Positions 24,411 through 33,016 of a DNA stretch of 64,000 nucleotides are shown here, in pieces. The position numbers were made by a program, and so were the translations under genes. The DNA is from CAXXOK01 sp963675925 (GTDB lineage Bacteria; Bacillota; Clostridia; Christensenellales; Aristaeellaceae). The notes beneath the pieces are model-generated. The model was not told the DNA's origin, did not search any database, and worked only from the letters and a program-made list of their open reading frames with translations. Position 1 is the stretch's first letter, and every line of letters begins with the position of its first letter. The stretch spans positions 62,001 to 126,000 of the forward strand of contig CAXXIB010000006.1 of assembly GCA_963675925.2 (NCBI GenBank), in the 5' to 3' direction.

Positions 24411-25472
24411 ATGCTGCGAATTGGTATTATTGGCTGTGGGAAAATTACACAGGTACGGCATGCCCCTGAATATGCCGAGAATCCTGCGTGTGAGCTTGCA
24501 GCGTTTTACGATTTTATACCCGAGCGTGCAAAGCGCATGGCTGAGGAGTACGGCGGACAAGCCTATGCAAGCATTGACGAGTTACTGGACAGCGGACTGG
24601 ACGCGGTAAGCGTATGTGTTGCCAATGCCGACCATGCTGCCGTAACCATCAAAGCGCTTAAGTGGAATTTGCATGTGCTTTGCGAAAAGCCCATGGCAAC
24701 GACGCTTGCCGACTGTGAAGCTATGGCTAAGGCCGCCAAGGATGCCAAGCGTACCCTGATGATCGGCCACAACCAACGGCTGACCAAGGCGCACACTGAA
24801 GCGCGAAAGCGCATTGAGGCGGGCGAAATCGGCAAAATTCTAAGCTTCCATACGACATTTGGGCATCCCGGCCCTGAAGGCTGGACGGGGCAGAAAAACA
24901 GCTGGTTTTTTGATAAAAACCGGGCGGCGTTCGGCGCGCTTGCGGACCTGGGTATCCATAAAACGGATCTGCTGCACTATCTGCTGGGTGAACCGATTAC
25001 CAATGTGCAAGCCATGTTTTGCACGCTGGATAAAAAGTACCCGGACGGGTCACCTGTGGCGGTGGACGATAATGCATTTTGCATTTACGGCACACAAAGC
25101 GGCGCGACGGGGCAGATGCATGTCAGCTGGACCTTCTACGGCCCGGAGGACAACTCCACCATTCTATACGGAACCGAGGGCATCATCCGCTGTTATGCCG
25201 ATCCGGTCTACTCGCTGATTATCGAACACAAAGACGGCAGGGTCGAAAAACTGGAGCTGGACGAGTTAACCTCCAACGAAAAGCAGACCACCGGCGGCCG
25301 CACCAACACAGGCGTGATCGATACATTCGTGCGCAGTGTTGAAACGGGCAAACCATCGGTCTGCGATGTTTCGGAAGCGATACAATCCATGCGTGTGATC
25401 TTTGCCGCCGAAAGGGCAGCGCGGGAAACCTGCGCAGTCCAGATCAATCATCAAGGAGGGACCCAAGGATGA
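24411..25472 (+). CDS. Gfo/Idh/MocA family NAD(P)-dependent sugar dehydrogenase
   Basis: A 353-residue oxidoreductase. The N-terminal Rossmann motif IGIIGCGKITQVRHAPEY (GxGxxx) and the catalytic CEKPMATT at about residues 90-97 define the family, and FGALADLGIHKTDLLHYL supplies the conserved Asp and His of the active site. Members oxidise or epimerise sugars and inositols. ATG at 24411 has AAGGAG 8 nt upstream. It is the first enzyme after the transporter genes; with the TIM-barrel protein that overlaps it by 4 bp it forms the common dehydrogenase/isomerase pair of sugar-catabolic operons. Confidence 0.9.
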   Translation: MLRIGIIGCGKITQVRHAPEYAENPACELAAFYDFIPERAKRMAEEYGGQAYASIDELLDSGLDAVSVCVANADHAAVTIKALKWNLHVLCEKPMATTLADCEAMAKAAKDAKRTLMIGHNQRLTKAHTEARKRIEAGEIGKILSFHTTFGHPGPEGWTGQKNSWFFDKNRAAFGALADLGIHKTDLLHYLLGEPITNVQAMFCTLDKKYPDGSPVAVDDNAFCIYGTQSGATGQMHVSWTFYGPEDNSTILYGTEGIIRCYADPVYSLIIEHKDGRVEKLELDELTSNEKQTTGGRTNTGVIDTFVRSVETGKPSVCDVSEAIQSMRVIFAAERAARETCAVQINHQGGTQG

Positions 25473-26458
25473 AACGGCCTGTTACCATTTGCTCCGCGCA
25501 GTTTGGCGATCTGCCAACCGAAGAGCTGTTCCGCGTGATGCATGAAATCGGCTACGATGGTCTGGAAATTGCGACTCAGTCTCACATTGATGTGGAGCGC
25601 ATCGTAAGCGATATGCAGTACCGAAAAAACTATCTGGCGCTGCTTGCAAAGTATAATCTGTCCATCGGCGCGCTGTCCGGCCATCTGGCGGGGCAATGTG
25701 TGGGCGACCGCTACGATCCGCGGCTGGACAACTTTGTGCCCGCCAAGGTGAAAGGCAATCCGGACGCCATTGTGGCATGGGCAACGCAGCGCATGAAAAC
25801 CATTGCCAAAGCCGCACAGATATTGGATGTGAAGGTCGTTACCTGCTTTTTGGGCAGCCCGATATGGGCGTACTGGTATTCCTTTCCCCAGACCACGCCT
25901 GAAATGGTCGAAAATGGATTTCAGACCATTAAAGAACACTGGTCACCGATTTTTGACGCATATGATGCCTGCGGGGTAAAGCTGGCGCTGGAAGTACACC
26001 CGACCGAGATCGCCTTTGATTACTACTCCACCAAACGCCTGCTGGAGGTGCTGGAGTATCGGCCGACGCTGGGACTGAATTTCGATCCCAGCCATCTGCT
26101 GTGGCAGGGCGTGAACCCCGGCGTGTTCCTGCATGATTTTGCCAAGTCTGTCTACCATGTGCATCTTAAGGATGTACGCATCAGCCGCGATGATCGTTCC
26201 GGCGTGCTGGGCTCGCATATCGAGTTTGGCGACACGCGCCGGGGCTGGAATTTTGTGTCGCTGGGCCATGGCGATGTGGATTTTGAGACCATTATTCGGG
26301 AGCTGAACCAGATGGGCTACGAAGGCCCGCTGTGCGTGGAGTGGGAAGACAGCGGCATGGAACGTATCCATGGCGCAACCGAAGCGCTGGCCTATGCACG
26401 CAAGATGAACTTTCAACCATCTGATGTCAGCTTTGATGCCGCACTGAAAATGGACTAA
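25469..26458 (+). CDS. Sugar phosphate isomerase/epimerase (xylose-isomerase-like TIM barrel)
   Basis: A 329-residue metal-dependent TIM barrel of the AP_endonuclease_2 family. Likely metal ligands lie in KLALEVHPTEIA (Glu), LNFDPSHLLWQG (Asp, His), YHVHLKDV (His) and LCVEWEDSGM (Glu). Such proteins isomerise or epimerise keto-sugars and inositols, often acting on the product of a Gfo/Idh dehydrogenase. ATG overlaps the stop of the dehydrogenase gene (ATGA) and has GGAGGGA. The substrate is not evident. Confidence 0.87.
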   Translation: MKRPVTICSAQFGDLPTEELFRVMHEIGYDGLEIATQSHIDVERIVSDMQYRKNYLALLAKYNLSIGALSGHLAGQCVGDRYDPRLDNFVPAKVKGNPDAIVAWATQRMKTIAKAAQILDVKVVTCFLGSPIWAYWYSFPQTTPEMVENGFQTIKEHWSPIFDAYDACGVKLALEVHPTEIAFDYYSTKRLLEVLEYRPTLGLNFDPSHLLWQGVNPGVFLHDFAKSVYHVHLKDVRISRDDRSGVLGSHIEFGDTRRGWNFVSLGHGDVDFETIIRELNQMGYEGPLCVEWEDSGMERIHGATEALAYARKMNFQPSDVSFDAALKMD

Positions 26459-26460
26459 CC

Positions 26461-26482
26461 CTATCAGGAAATCCCCTGATAG
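26461..26482 (+). other. Small intergenic hairpin in the system 2 operon
   Basis: CTATCAGG / CCTGATAG, 8-bp stem with 6-nt loop, between the TIM-barrel and HAD genes. No U-run; perhaps an mRNA processing or stability element. Confidence 0.4.
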
Positions 26483-26519
26483 TCATATAGAACTTGCTCA
26501 CAGACAGAAAGGAAGAGCA

Positions 26520-27347
26520 ATGTACTTCGAAGAGCTTCGTCCGCATGCGCAGAGCCACCCGTTTCGGTATGCGGTATTGGATTTTGATGGAACCATCAGC
26601 CTCATCCGCGAGGGATGGCAGGCGATTATGATCGGATATTTCGCAGAAGAACTGCAAAAAACGCCAAAGGGTGCAAGTACAGATGCCGAAACCCTGGCCA
26701 AACAAGCGCGTGAGATGATCTTTTTCCATACCGGAAAGCAGACCATTTACCAGTGTATTGCGTTGGCGGAATCGATTGAAGCCATGGGCGGCAAGCCGCA
26801 AGACCCACAGGCGTATAAGGATGAATACTCCCGCCGCCTGCTGGCAATGATAGACTTTCGGCTCAAAGGCCTGAAAGATGGCAGCATTGACCCTGAAACC
26901 CTGTCTGTGCCGGGTAGCCACGCGCTGCTGGGCATGCTGACGGATCACGGTGTGACGCTATACCTGGCAAGCGGTACCGATGAAGAGTATGTGCGCAATG
27001 AAGTTGAACTGCTGGGGCTTGCACCGTACTTCAAGGGCCATGTATACGGCGCGCAGCAGGACTACAAGACATTTTCTAAAAAGAAGGTCATTGAAAAACT
27101 GATTGCCGATAATCATCTGGCTGGCGAAGAGCTGCTGGGCTTTGGCGATGGCTACGTTGAGATTGAAAACATCAGAGAAGTCGGCGGGTATGCCGTGGGA
27201 GTCGCATCCAACGAAAGCACCCGGCAGGGGATTGACGATTGGAAGCGTACGCGCTTGATTCAGGCTGGTGCAGATGCGATTATTCCCGATTATAGCGATC
27301 TGCATACCCTGCAAAGCCGTTTGTTCCCAAACAATGAAAAGAGGTGA
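26520..27347 (+). CDS. HAD superfamily phosphatase
   Basis: A 275-residue haloacid-dehalogenase-type hydrolase. Motif I is AVLDFDGTISL (about residues 18-28), motif II LYLASGT, the lysine motif lies in KTFSKKKVIEKL and motif IV is FGDGYVEIENI. A helical cap of about 100 residues between motifs I and II makes it a C1-cap type, suited to small phosphorylated substrates such as sugar phosphates. It follows the TIM-barrel gene by 61 bp and the next gene follows after 6 bp. In this cluster it could remove a phosphate from a sugar bisphosphate, a role like GmhB in heptose synthesis; that is inference. Confidence 0.86.
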   Translation: MYFEELRPHAQSHPFRYAVLDFDGTISLIREGWQAIMIGYFAEELQKTPKGASTDAETLAKQAREMIFFHTGKQTIYQCIALAESIEAMGGKPQDPQAYKDEYSRRLLAMIDFRLKGLKDGSIDPETLSVPGSHALLGMLTDHGVTLYLASGTDEEYVRNEVELLGLAPYFKGHVYGAQQDYKTFSKKKVIEKLIADNHLAGEELLGFGDGYVEIENIREVGGYAVGVASNESTRQGIDDWKRTRLIQAGADAIIPDYSDLHTLQSRLFPNNEKR

Positions 27348-27353
27348 CGGGAT

Positions 27354-28313
27354 ATGCCATTTCAAGAGTTTGACCGTTCCAAACTGAACCTTTTACCGAT
27401 CAATCAGCGCGAGCATGACATGGATTTAAGCGCAATGATGGAATCGGCTGATGCTAGTACATTTTCACACCCGACGATCTCGCTATTGGCGGAGCGCATC
27501 CGGCAAGCCCGCAAGCGCAATGCCGCTGTTGTCATGATGATGGGGGCGCATGTTATTCGTGCGGGGGCGGCACCCTTGCTGATCAAACTGATGGAGCAGG
27601 GCTGGATTACCCATTTTGCCTTTAACGGAGCAGGCGGCATTCACGATTTTGAACTGGCGATGATTGGCGCGACCACCGAAAGCGTTGCAAAATATATCTC
27701 CGAAGGGCAGTTTGGCCTGTGGAAGGAAGATGCCCGCTATAACGAAGCGGTAAACCTTGGTGTGAAAGAAGGACTGGGGTTTGGCGAATCGCTGGGCAAA
27801 TATATCTGGGAGAACCAGTTTCCGTATCGGCAGTACAGCCTGCTGGCCGCCGGGTACCGTTTGCAAGTGCCCATGACGGTGCATGTGGGAATCGGCTGCG
27901 ATATTGTGCATGAGCAGCCCAATGCCAACGGCGCCGCCATCGGCGAGGCGACTTACCGCGATTTTCTGATTTACTGCAATACGATTGAGACACTGGAAAA
28001 TGGAGTATTTTTGAACTTTGGCTCGGCTGTTATCGGCCCGGAGGTGTACCTGAAAGCCTTGTCCATGTGCCGCAATGTGGCCAAGCAGGAGGGTAGAACC
28101 ATCAGCCATTTCACCACGGCTGTGTTTGATCTGCTTCCGCTGGAGGGCCAGAATATCGAGGACGAGCCGGAAAAATCGGACCCGCGCTACTATTTCCGCC
28201 CCTGGAAAACCATTATGGCGCGAACGGTGGCCGATGGTGGGGAAAGCTTTTATGTACAAGGCAAGCACCGGGATACGGTCAGCAGCCTGGCAAAACTGTT
28301 GCTGGAGGATTAG
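27354..28313 (+). CDS. Deoxyhypusine-synthase-like protein of unknown function
   Basis: A 319-residue protein resembling bacterial proteins grouped with deoxyhypusine synthase. Supporting segments: VMMMGAHVIRAGAAPLL, THFAFNGAGGIHDFELAMIG and HVGIGCDIVHEQPNANGAA. The reading 'NGAGGIHDFE' recalls the conserved core of that fold, but the C-terminal lysine motif of true deoxyhypusine synthases is not evident and bacteria lack eIF5A, so the true reaction must differ; an NAD-linked sugar step is conceivable. ATG follows GAGGTGACGG. Tightly packed between the HAD and kinase genes. Family resemblance is from memory, so moderate confidence. Confidence 0.6.
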   Translation: MPFQEFDRSKLNLLPINQREHDMDLSAMMESADASTFSHPTISLLAERIRQARKRNAAVVMMMGAHVIRAGAAPLLIKLMEQGWITHFAFNGAGGIHDFELAMIGATTESVAKYISEGQFGLWKEDARYNEAVNLGVKEGLGFGESLGKYIWENQFPYRQYSLLAAGYRLQVPMTVHVGIGCDIVHEQPNANGAAIGEATYRDFLIYCNTIETLENGVFLNFGSAVIGPEVYLKALSMCRNVAKQEGRTISHFTTAVFDLLPLEGQNIEDEPEKSDPRYYFRPWKTIMARTVADGGESFYVQGKHRDTVSSLAKLLLED

Positions 28314-28316
28314 ACA

Positions 28317-29321
28317 ATGACGCTGCAACGGTTACAAGAATTGCTTTCAAAATTCAGTGGGCTGAAAATCGCTGTTCTTGGTGATTTGTTTCTGGATCAA
28401 TGGTACGATATTGATCCGGCACTGGATGAACTGTCGCTGGAGACGGGCTTACCCGCGTGGCAGGTGGTGTGCCATCCTGTCAGCCCCGGCGCAGCCGGAA
28501 CGGTACTAAGCAATCTGCATCAGCTTGGTATAGGCGAGCTGCATGCTGTTTCCTTTACGGGCGAGGATGGCGACGGCTGGACGCTCAGGCATCTGCTGAC
28601 GCAAAAAAACATTGGAATCAAGCATATCATCTCCGTGCCCGAACGCATGACGCCATCCTATAGTAAACCCATGATTCAGAGAGACGGCCAACGGGTAGAA
28701 CAAAACCGACTGGATGTGAAGAATAGGAAGCCTACACCCGCCTGGGTGGAGGAACATATTATACAAGCCGCGCAAACGCTGGCACCGCATGTGGATGCGA
28801 TGATTATTCTGGACCAGTTGACCGAGACGGATACCGGCGTTGTGACGGCGCGCGTGCGAGACGCGCTTGCGTCAATCGGCGAACAATATCCGGAGTTGAT
28901 ACTCTTTGCCGACTCCCGCGAGCGGATTGCGTTGTTTCGCAATGTGATGATTAAATGCAATGATTTAGAAGTGAAAAAAGCCCTGGTAGAAACCCTGCAG
29001 CCTGGTGAGGCAGCAAGGCGGCTTCAGGAAATTACCGGACGGCCGGTGTTTATCACCCTGGGGAAGAACGGGATAGCTGCCGGTGGGGATACAATTGTTC
29101 CCGCTGCTGCGCAGACCGGCCCCATTGATGTGTGCGGCGCGGGTGATGCGGCAAGTTCGGCCATTGTCAGCGGGCTGTGTGCCGGGGCAAGCATGGCGGA
29201 GGCCGCGCTGCTTGGCAACCTCGCAGCCGGTGTTACGCTGCGGAAACTGGGTACGACAGGTACCGCATCGCCACAGGAAATGATTGACTTGTACCATGAG
29301 CAGTTTGAGGCGGATGCATGA
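28317..29321 (+). CDS. PfkB-family sugar kinase resembling HldE/RfaE kinase domain
   Basis: A 334-residue ribokinase-fold kinase. IAVLGDLFLDQWYDIDP at the N-terminus and VSPGAAGTVLSNLHQLG match the pattern of HldE (RfaE) heptose-7-phosphate kinases, and the ATP/anion hole DVCGAGDAASSAIV near residue 265 is the PfkB signature. The nucleotidyltransferase half of bifunctional HldE is absent. The start is 3 bp after the previous stop, and its own stop overlaps the ROK gene (ATGA). In a pathway with the GmhA-like protein downstream it may phosphorylate position 1 of a sugar phosphate, but other PfkB substrates are possible. Confidence 0.82.
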   Translation: MTLQRLQELLSKFSGLKIAVLGDLFLDQWYDIDPALDELSLETGLPAWQVVCHPVSPGAAGTVLSNLHQLGIGELHAVSFTGEDGDGWTLRHLLTQKNIGIKHIISVPERMTPSYSKPMIQRDGQRVEQNRLDVKNRKPTPAWVEEHIIQAAQTLAPHVDAMIILDQLTETDTGVVTARVRDALASIGEQYPELILFADSRERIALFRNVMIKCNDLEVKKALVETLQPGEAARRLQEITGRPVFITLGKNGIAAGGDTIVPAAAQTGPIDVCGAGDAASSAIVSGLCAGASMAEAALLGNLAAGVTLRKLGTTGTASPQEMIDLYHEQFEADA

Positions 29322-30247
29322 ATAGTTTATGTTTCGATATTGGCGGCTCCAAGTATGTGGTCGGCATGGTGTCCGATCAGGGCGAGCTGCTATGCTCTAA
29401 GCGTTTTGCATGGGTTACGCTGTCCGCAGATGGTGTCATGCAGTCCCTGATAGCATCAGGCAAGGAACTGCTGTGCGAGTACCCGTCCTACCACCCGGAT
29501 GTCATCGGTGTGACCATTCCGGGACTGACGAATCCTGAAACGGGATTGTGGGTGGAAGCCAGTTTTAGCGGCATTCGCAATCTACCCATCGGCACCCTGC
29601 TGCATGAGGCATTCTCCCTTCCGGTCTTTACGGAAAACGATGCCAAAGCCTGTGCGCTGGCAGAAAAGCTGTTTGGATCGGCGCAGGATAACCAGCACTT
29701 CCTGTATCTGACAGTCTCCAACGGCGTGGGCGGCGCGGTGTTTTCCGATGGCCGACTCTTGTACGGAGCAGGCAGCGCGGGGGAGTGCGGGCACGTGACC
29801 GTGGTTGAAGACGGACGACTGTGCAAATGCGGCAAAAAAGGCTGCCTTGAGATGTACGCGGCCGGGCCGGGTGTGGCGCGGACGTATACCGAGGCAACGG
29901 GCAGCGCTGTAAGCGCGAAAGCCATTGCTGATCTCGCCCGCCAGGGCGATCAGGCTGCGCTGGACGTATTCCGGCTGGAGGGCGTGTGTCTGGGACGCAT
30001 GATTGCCATGGCGGTCAATGTGCTCAGCCCGCAGCGGGTGATTATCGGCGGGGGACTGTCGTTGGCGTTTGATTTGTTTCAGCAGGCGCTGCTCGACACG
30101 GTCGACAGCCATATCTATCGCGCGGCAAACCCTGAACTGGACATTGTCCCAAGCGCGTTTGAGGCCCTGGGAGGCCTCTATGGCGCGGCGGCGACAGCCG
30201 TTTGTGGACTCAAGCAATATTACGGCTACAAAGGAAAGGCGGTTTAA
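29318..30247 (+). CDS. ROK-family sugar kinase
   Basis: A 309-residue ROK protein without a DNA-binding domain, so an enzyme rather than a repressor. The N-terminal phosphate loop is FDIGGSKYVVGMV. The hexose-binding motif GECGHVTV and the zinc motif CKCGKKGCLE, both ROK-specific, lie near residues 155-175, and VIIGGGLS is the second ATP loop. These enzymes phosphorylate glucose, N-acetylmannosamine, allose, fructose and similar sugars. Overlapping both neighbours in the operon, it is probably the kinase that traps the imported sugar. Confidence 0.9.
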   Translation: MNSLCFDIGGSKYVVGMVSDQGELLCSKRFAWVTLSADGVMQSLIASGKELLCEYPSYHPDVIGVTIPGLTNPETGLWVEASFSGIRNLPIGTLLHEAFSLPVFTENDAKACALAEKLFGSAQDNQHFLYLTVSNGVGGAVFSDGRLLYGAGSAGECGHVTVVEDGRLCKCGKKGCLEMYAAGPGVARTYTEATGSAVSAKAIADLARQGDQAALDVFRLEGVCLGRMIAMAVNVLSPQRVIIGGGLSLAFDLFQQALLDTVDSHIYRAANPELDIVPSAFEALGGLYGAAATAVCGLKQYYGYKGKAV

Positions 30248-30248
30248 C

Positions 30249-30824
30249 ATGAACACAAAGACAATCATGACAGCATATGAAGAAGAATTATCGCAGGCAA
30301 TCAAGGCGCTGGACGATAAAGAGATGGACAAAGCGGTGTCACTGCTGTTGGATGCATACCGCGGGGATCAGCAGATCTTTATTTTCGGAAACGGCGGCAG
30401 CGCGACGACCGCGAATCATTTTGTCTGCGATTTTGGGAAAAATGCCATCAAAGGCGACAAGCGGCGTTTCAGGATTCTCTCGTTGAGCGATAATATCGCC
30501 AAAATCACCGCGCTGGGAAACGATATCGCGTATGCAGAGGTATTCCGTGAGCAAATGAAAAACCTGATGCGTCCGGGCGATGTGGCGATTGCCATCAGCG
30601 CCAGCGGAACAAGCCCCAATGTGGTCAACGCCTGTGAGTATGCCCGCCAAATCGGCGGCAAAGTCATTGCGCTGGCTGGTTTTTCGGGCGGAAAAATCGC
30701 AGATATGGCGGATGCAGCCTTTGTGTCTGACATGAAAAGCTATGAGCGGATTGAGGATCTTCACCTCATCATCCTGCATATGATTGTATGCTATTTCAAA
30801 GACCATCAGGAGCAATTTAGCTGA
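30249..30824 (+). CDS. SIS-domain sugar-phosphate isomerase, GmhA-like
   Basis: A 191-residue SIS protein close to GmhA (sedoheptulose-7-phosphate isomerase). IFIFGNGGSATTANHFVCDF is the GmhA-like loop with the GNGGS phosphate site, AIAISASGTSPNVVNA the second SIS loop, and DLHLIILHMIVCYF near the end carries the C-terminal Glu/His helix pattern. The ATG at 30249 has AGGAAAGGCGG upstream and follows the ROK stop by one base. It closes the operon before a strong terminator. With the HldE-like kinase and HAD phosphatase it completes three of the steps used to make heptose 1-phosphate. Confidence 0.85.
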   Translation: MNTKTIMTAYEEELSQAIKALDDKEMDKAVSLLLDAYRGDQQIFIFGNGGSATTANHFVCDFGKNAIKGDKRRFRILSLSDNIAKITALGNDIAYAEVFREQMKNLMRPGDVAIAISASGTSPNVVNACEYARQIGGKVIALAGFSGGKIADMADAAFVSDMKSYERIEDLHLIILHMIVCYFKDHQEQFS

Positions 30825-30874
30825 CAGAGCGAAACGTAGCGTGATGATAGAGGAAAGCCCCTGTCAACGGAATT

Positions 30875-30904
30875 AAAAAACCGCCGGAACTCCGGCGGTT
30901 TTTG
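30875..30904. terminator. Bidirectional terminator between system 2 and the MFS/CUT1 operon
   Basis: AAAAAACCGCCGG, AACT loop, CCGGCGGTTTTT. A/T tracts on both sides let it serve the plus-strand sugar operon and the minus-strand operon ending at 30906. Confidence 0.92.
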
Positions 30905-30905
30905 T

Positions 30906-32111
30906 TTATTCTGTTTTGGCCTTCATCCGGTTCCGTTTTTGGTAAAACAATGAAAACAGCAGGGCGGAAAGTGCCAGTGGTACCGATAGCAGGCCAAACG
31001 CCATGCCGTAGTTGCCGCCTGAGGAATCGACAATCGCGCCGGCCAACCAGGGGGAGAACCCCTGTCCGATATCCGAACCGATATAGAACGTGGAGGACGC
31101 CGCGCCTCGCCTTTCGGGGGTGACGGTTTTCAGGCATTCTGCTTGCAGTGCCGGGCGTACAATGCCCACGCCGACCGTTTTGATGATCGCAGCCAGCGCC
31201 AGCACCCAAATGGCCGACAGGTTCCACATGAGCAGGAATCCGATAATCATTAACCCCGTGCCCAGGTACATGGCAAGGTTTAATCCGCGTTTGTCGGCGA
31301 TCTTGCCAAAGGCCAGCCTGGAGATGAACAGCACACCCGCGCTGAGTGTAAAGTACCAGCCGATGTTACCAAAGCCTGCCGCTTCGCCGTAGAGGGCCAT
31401 CAGGCTGTTCTCTACGCCGCTTGTGGCCGCCAAGGCAATATTGATAGCCGCAAATAAAAGGCTCTCCACAGCGATAATATCGCGCCAGCGGATGTGAAAG
31501 TGTTTGAACCCTTCAGGCTGTACGGTGCGCTCGGTGCCCTGGAAATCCAGCAGCAGCGCTACAACGCCGCCGATGGCAACAATGCCTGCCGCAAGGCCAA
31601 AGTTGAGTACAAACCCGCCTGATTCTGCCAGATACAAGCCCACAGTCGGCCCCAGCAAAATTGCCAGGGTTTGGCCAAGTCCGAAATAGCTGACGGCCTC
31701 GCCAACGCGGTCTTTGGGGGCAAAACTTGGAATCATGGCCATGTTCACCGTACTGCTGATGCAAAATGCCGCACCGTGCAAGATACGAAGCATAAACAGC
31801 ATCCATGTGCTGGTGACAAATCCGTAAAACAGCGTACACACGCCCATGGCAAAGGTGGATACGACCAGCAGGGTTTTGCGGTTCATTCTGTCGCTTAGAA
31901 CGCCGCTGAACGGCCGTATAACCATCGCGGAGATGGAAAACACCCCTGCGATACCCCCGGCGACAGCAACGGATGTACCGATAGAATACGCATACTTGGA
32001 TATGGTGGTTGAAACCATCGCAAAGCTGATGGAGACAATCAGGTTGATCAGGGAGAACATGATATATTGCTTGTTGAGTAATTTCTCCGGTCGTTTTTCA
32101 TCGATCAACAT
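30906..32111 (-). CDS. Major facilitator superfamily transporter
   Basis: A 401-residue, 12-helix MFS permease. The loop 2-3 motif GVLSDRMNRKTLLV (G-x3-D/R-x2-G/N-R) near residues 75-88 and its repeat FGKIADKRGLNLAM in the second half are clear. Close sequence relatives are drug or metabolite exporters of the DHA1 kind, but the substrate is unknown. It starts 11 bp after the CUT1 permease gene and has AAGGA, so it is the last gene of the importer operon, an unusual pairing. It might export a by-product of the imported compound. Confidence 0.88.
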   Translation of the reverse strand: MLIDEKRPEKLLNKQYIMFSLINLIVSISFAMVSTTISKYAYSIGTSVAVAGGIAGVFSISAMVIRPFSGVLSDRMNRKTLLVVSTFAMGVCTLFYGFVTSTWMLFMLRILHGAAFCISSTVNMAMIPSFAPKDRVGEAVSYFGLGQTLAILLGPTVGLYLAESGGFVLNFGLAAGIVAIGGVVALLLDFQGTERTVQPEGFKHFHIRWRDIIAVESLLFAAINIALAATSGVENSLMALYGEAAGFGNIGWYFTLSAGVLFISRLAFGKIADKRGLNLAMYLGTGLMIIGFLLMWNLSAIWVLALAAIIKTVGVGIVRPALQAECLKTVTPERRGAASSTFYIGSDIGQGFSPWLAGAIVDSSGGNYGMAFGLLSVPLALSALLFSLFYQKRNRMKAKTE

Positions 32112-32122
32112 TCGTTACGTCC

Positions 32123-33004
32123 TTATCCTTTAATGGAACCGATCATAATCCCTTTGACGAAATACTTTTGCAGGAAGGGATAGATAAACAGTATTGGCAG
32201 GGTCGCGACTACGATAACGCAGTACTTCACCAGCGTTTGTAGCGCCATGGCCGAGGCCTTAACGCCTGCATTCAAGCTGCGCTGGGAGTTGTTGATGAGC
32301 ACTTCGCGCAAAAACAGCTGCAGCGGCCATTTGGCCCGGTTCGTCAGGTAGATGGAGGCGGTGAACCACGAGTTCCAGATCATAACTGCGACAAACAGGG
32401 TGATAACAGCCAGGGTGGCCTGGGACACGGGAATAATAATGTGCCACAGGATTTGCAGGTCGTTTGCACCATCTAGCCTGGCGGATTCTTCCAGTGCCTC
32501 GGGGATTTCCTTCATCGAGGTACGCATAATCACCAGGTTGAACGCGTTAAACGCGCTGGGCAGGATGACCGCCAAACGGTTATCGAGCAGCCCCAGCTTC
32601 ACGATCAGCATGAAGTTTGGGATCAGGCCGCCATTAAACAGCATCGTAAAGGCGATGAGCAACATAATGGTATTGGCGGGCATAAAACGCCGGCGTGAGA
32701 GCACATATGCTGCGACCGTAGTCAGAATCAGGTTCAGCGCGATACCGATGGCCACGTAGAAAACGGTGTTGCCATACCCTGTGAGGATGTTCTGATAGCT
32801 GAGGACCGCCTTATACCCTTCAAACGAGAACGGCGCGATGGGCCACAGGTGAAAACCGCGCACGCGGGCAAGCGTGGTGGGGTCGGAGATGGAACAGGCC
32901 AACACGTGCAGCATAGGCGCTAAACACAGAAACCCAACAATGCCCAGGATGATGGCGTTAACAAACAGAAATGCTTTACGCCCGAATGAATCCTTTATTT
33001 TCAT
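32123..33004 (-). CDS. CUT1 ABC transporter permease (LplC/YtcP-like)
   Basis: A 293-residue MalG-type permease with six predicted helices. The EAA loop near residues 185-205 reads EALEESARLDGANDLQILW, matching EAA-x3-G-x9-I-x-LP. LplC/YtcP-type proteins import oligosaccharides or glycan-derived compounds. It pairs with the permease 12 bp upstream. No ATPase gene is in the operon, so a shared MsmK-like ATPase elsewhere must power it, as is common for CUT1 systems of Bacillota. Confidence 0.92.
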   Translation of the reverse strand: MKIKDSFGRKAFLFVNAIILGIVGFLCLAPMLHVLACSISDPTTLARVRGFHLWPIAPFSFEGYKAVLSYQNILTGYGNTVFYVAIGIALNLILTTVAAYVLSRRRFMPANTIMLLIAFTMLFNGGLIPNFMLIVKLGLLDNRLAVILPSAFNAFNLVIMRTSMKEIPEALEESARLDGANDLQILWHIIIPVSQATLAVITLFVAVMIWNSWFTASIYLTNRAKWPLQLFLREVLINNSQRSLNAGVKASAMALQTLVKYCVIVVATLPILFIYPFLQKYFVKGIMIGSIKG

Positions 33005-33016
33005 CGAATCCGCCTC

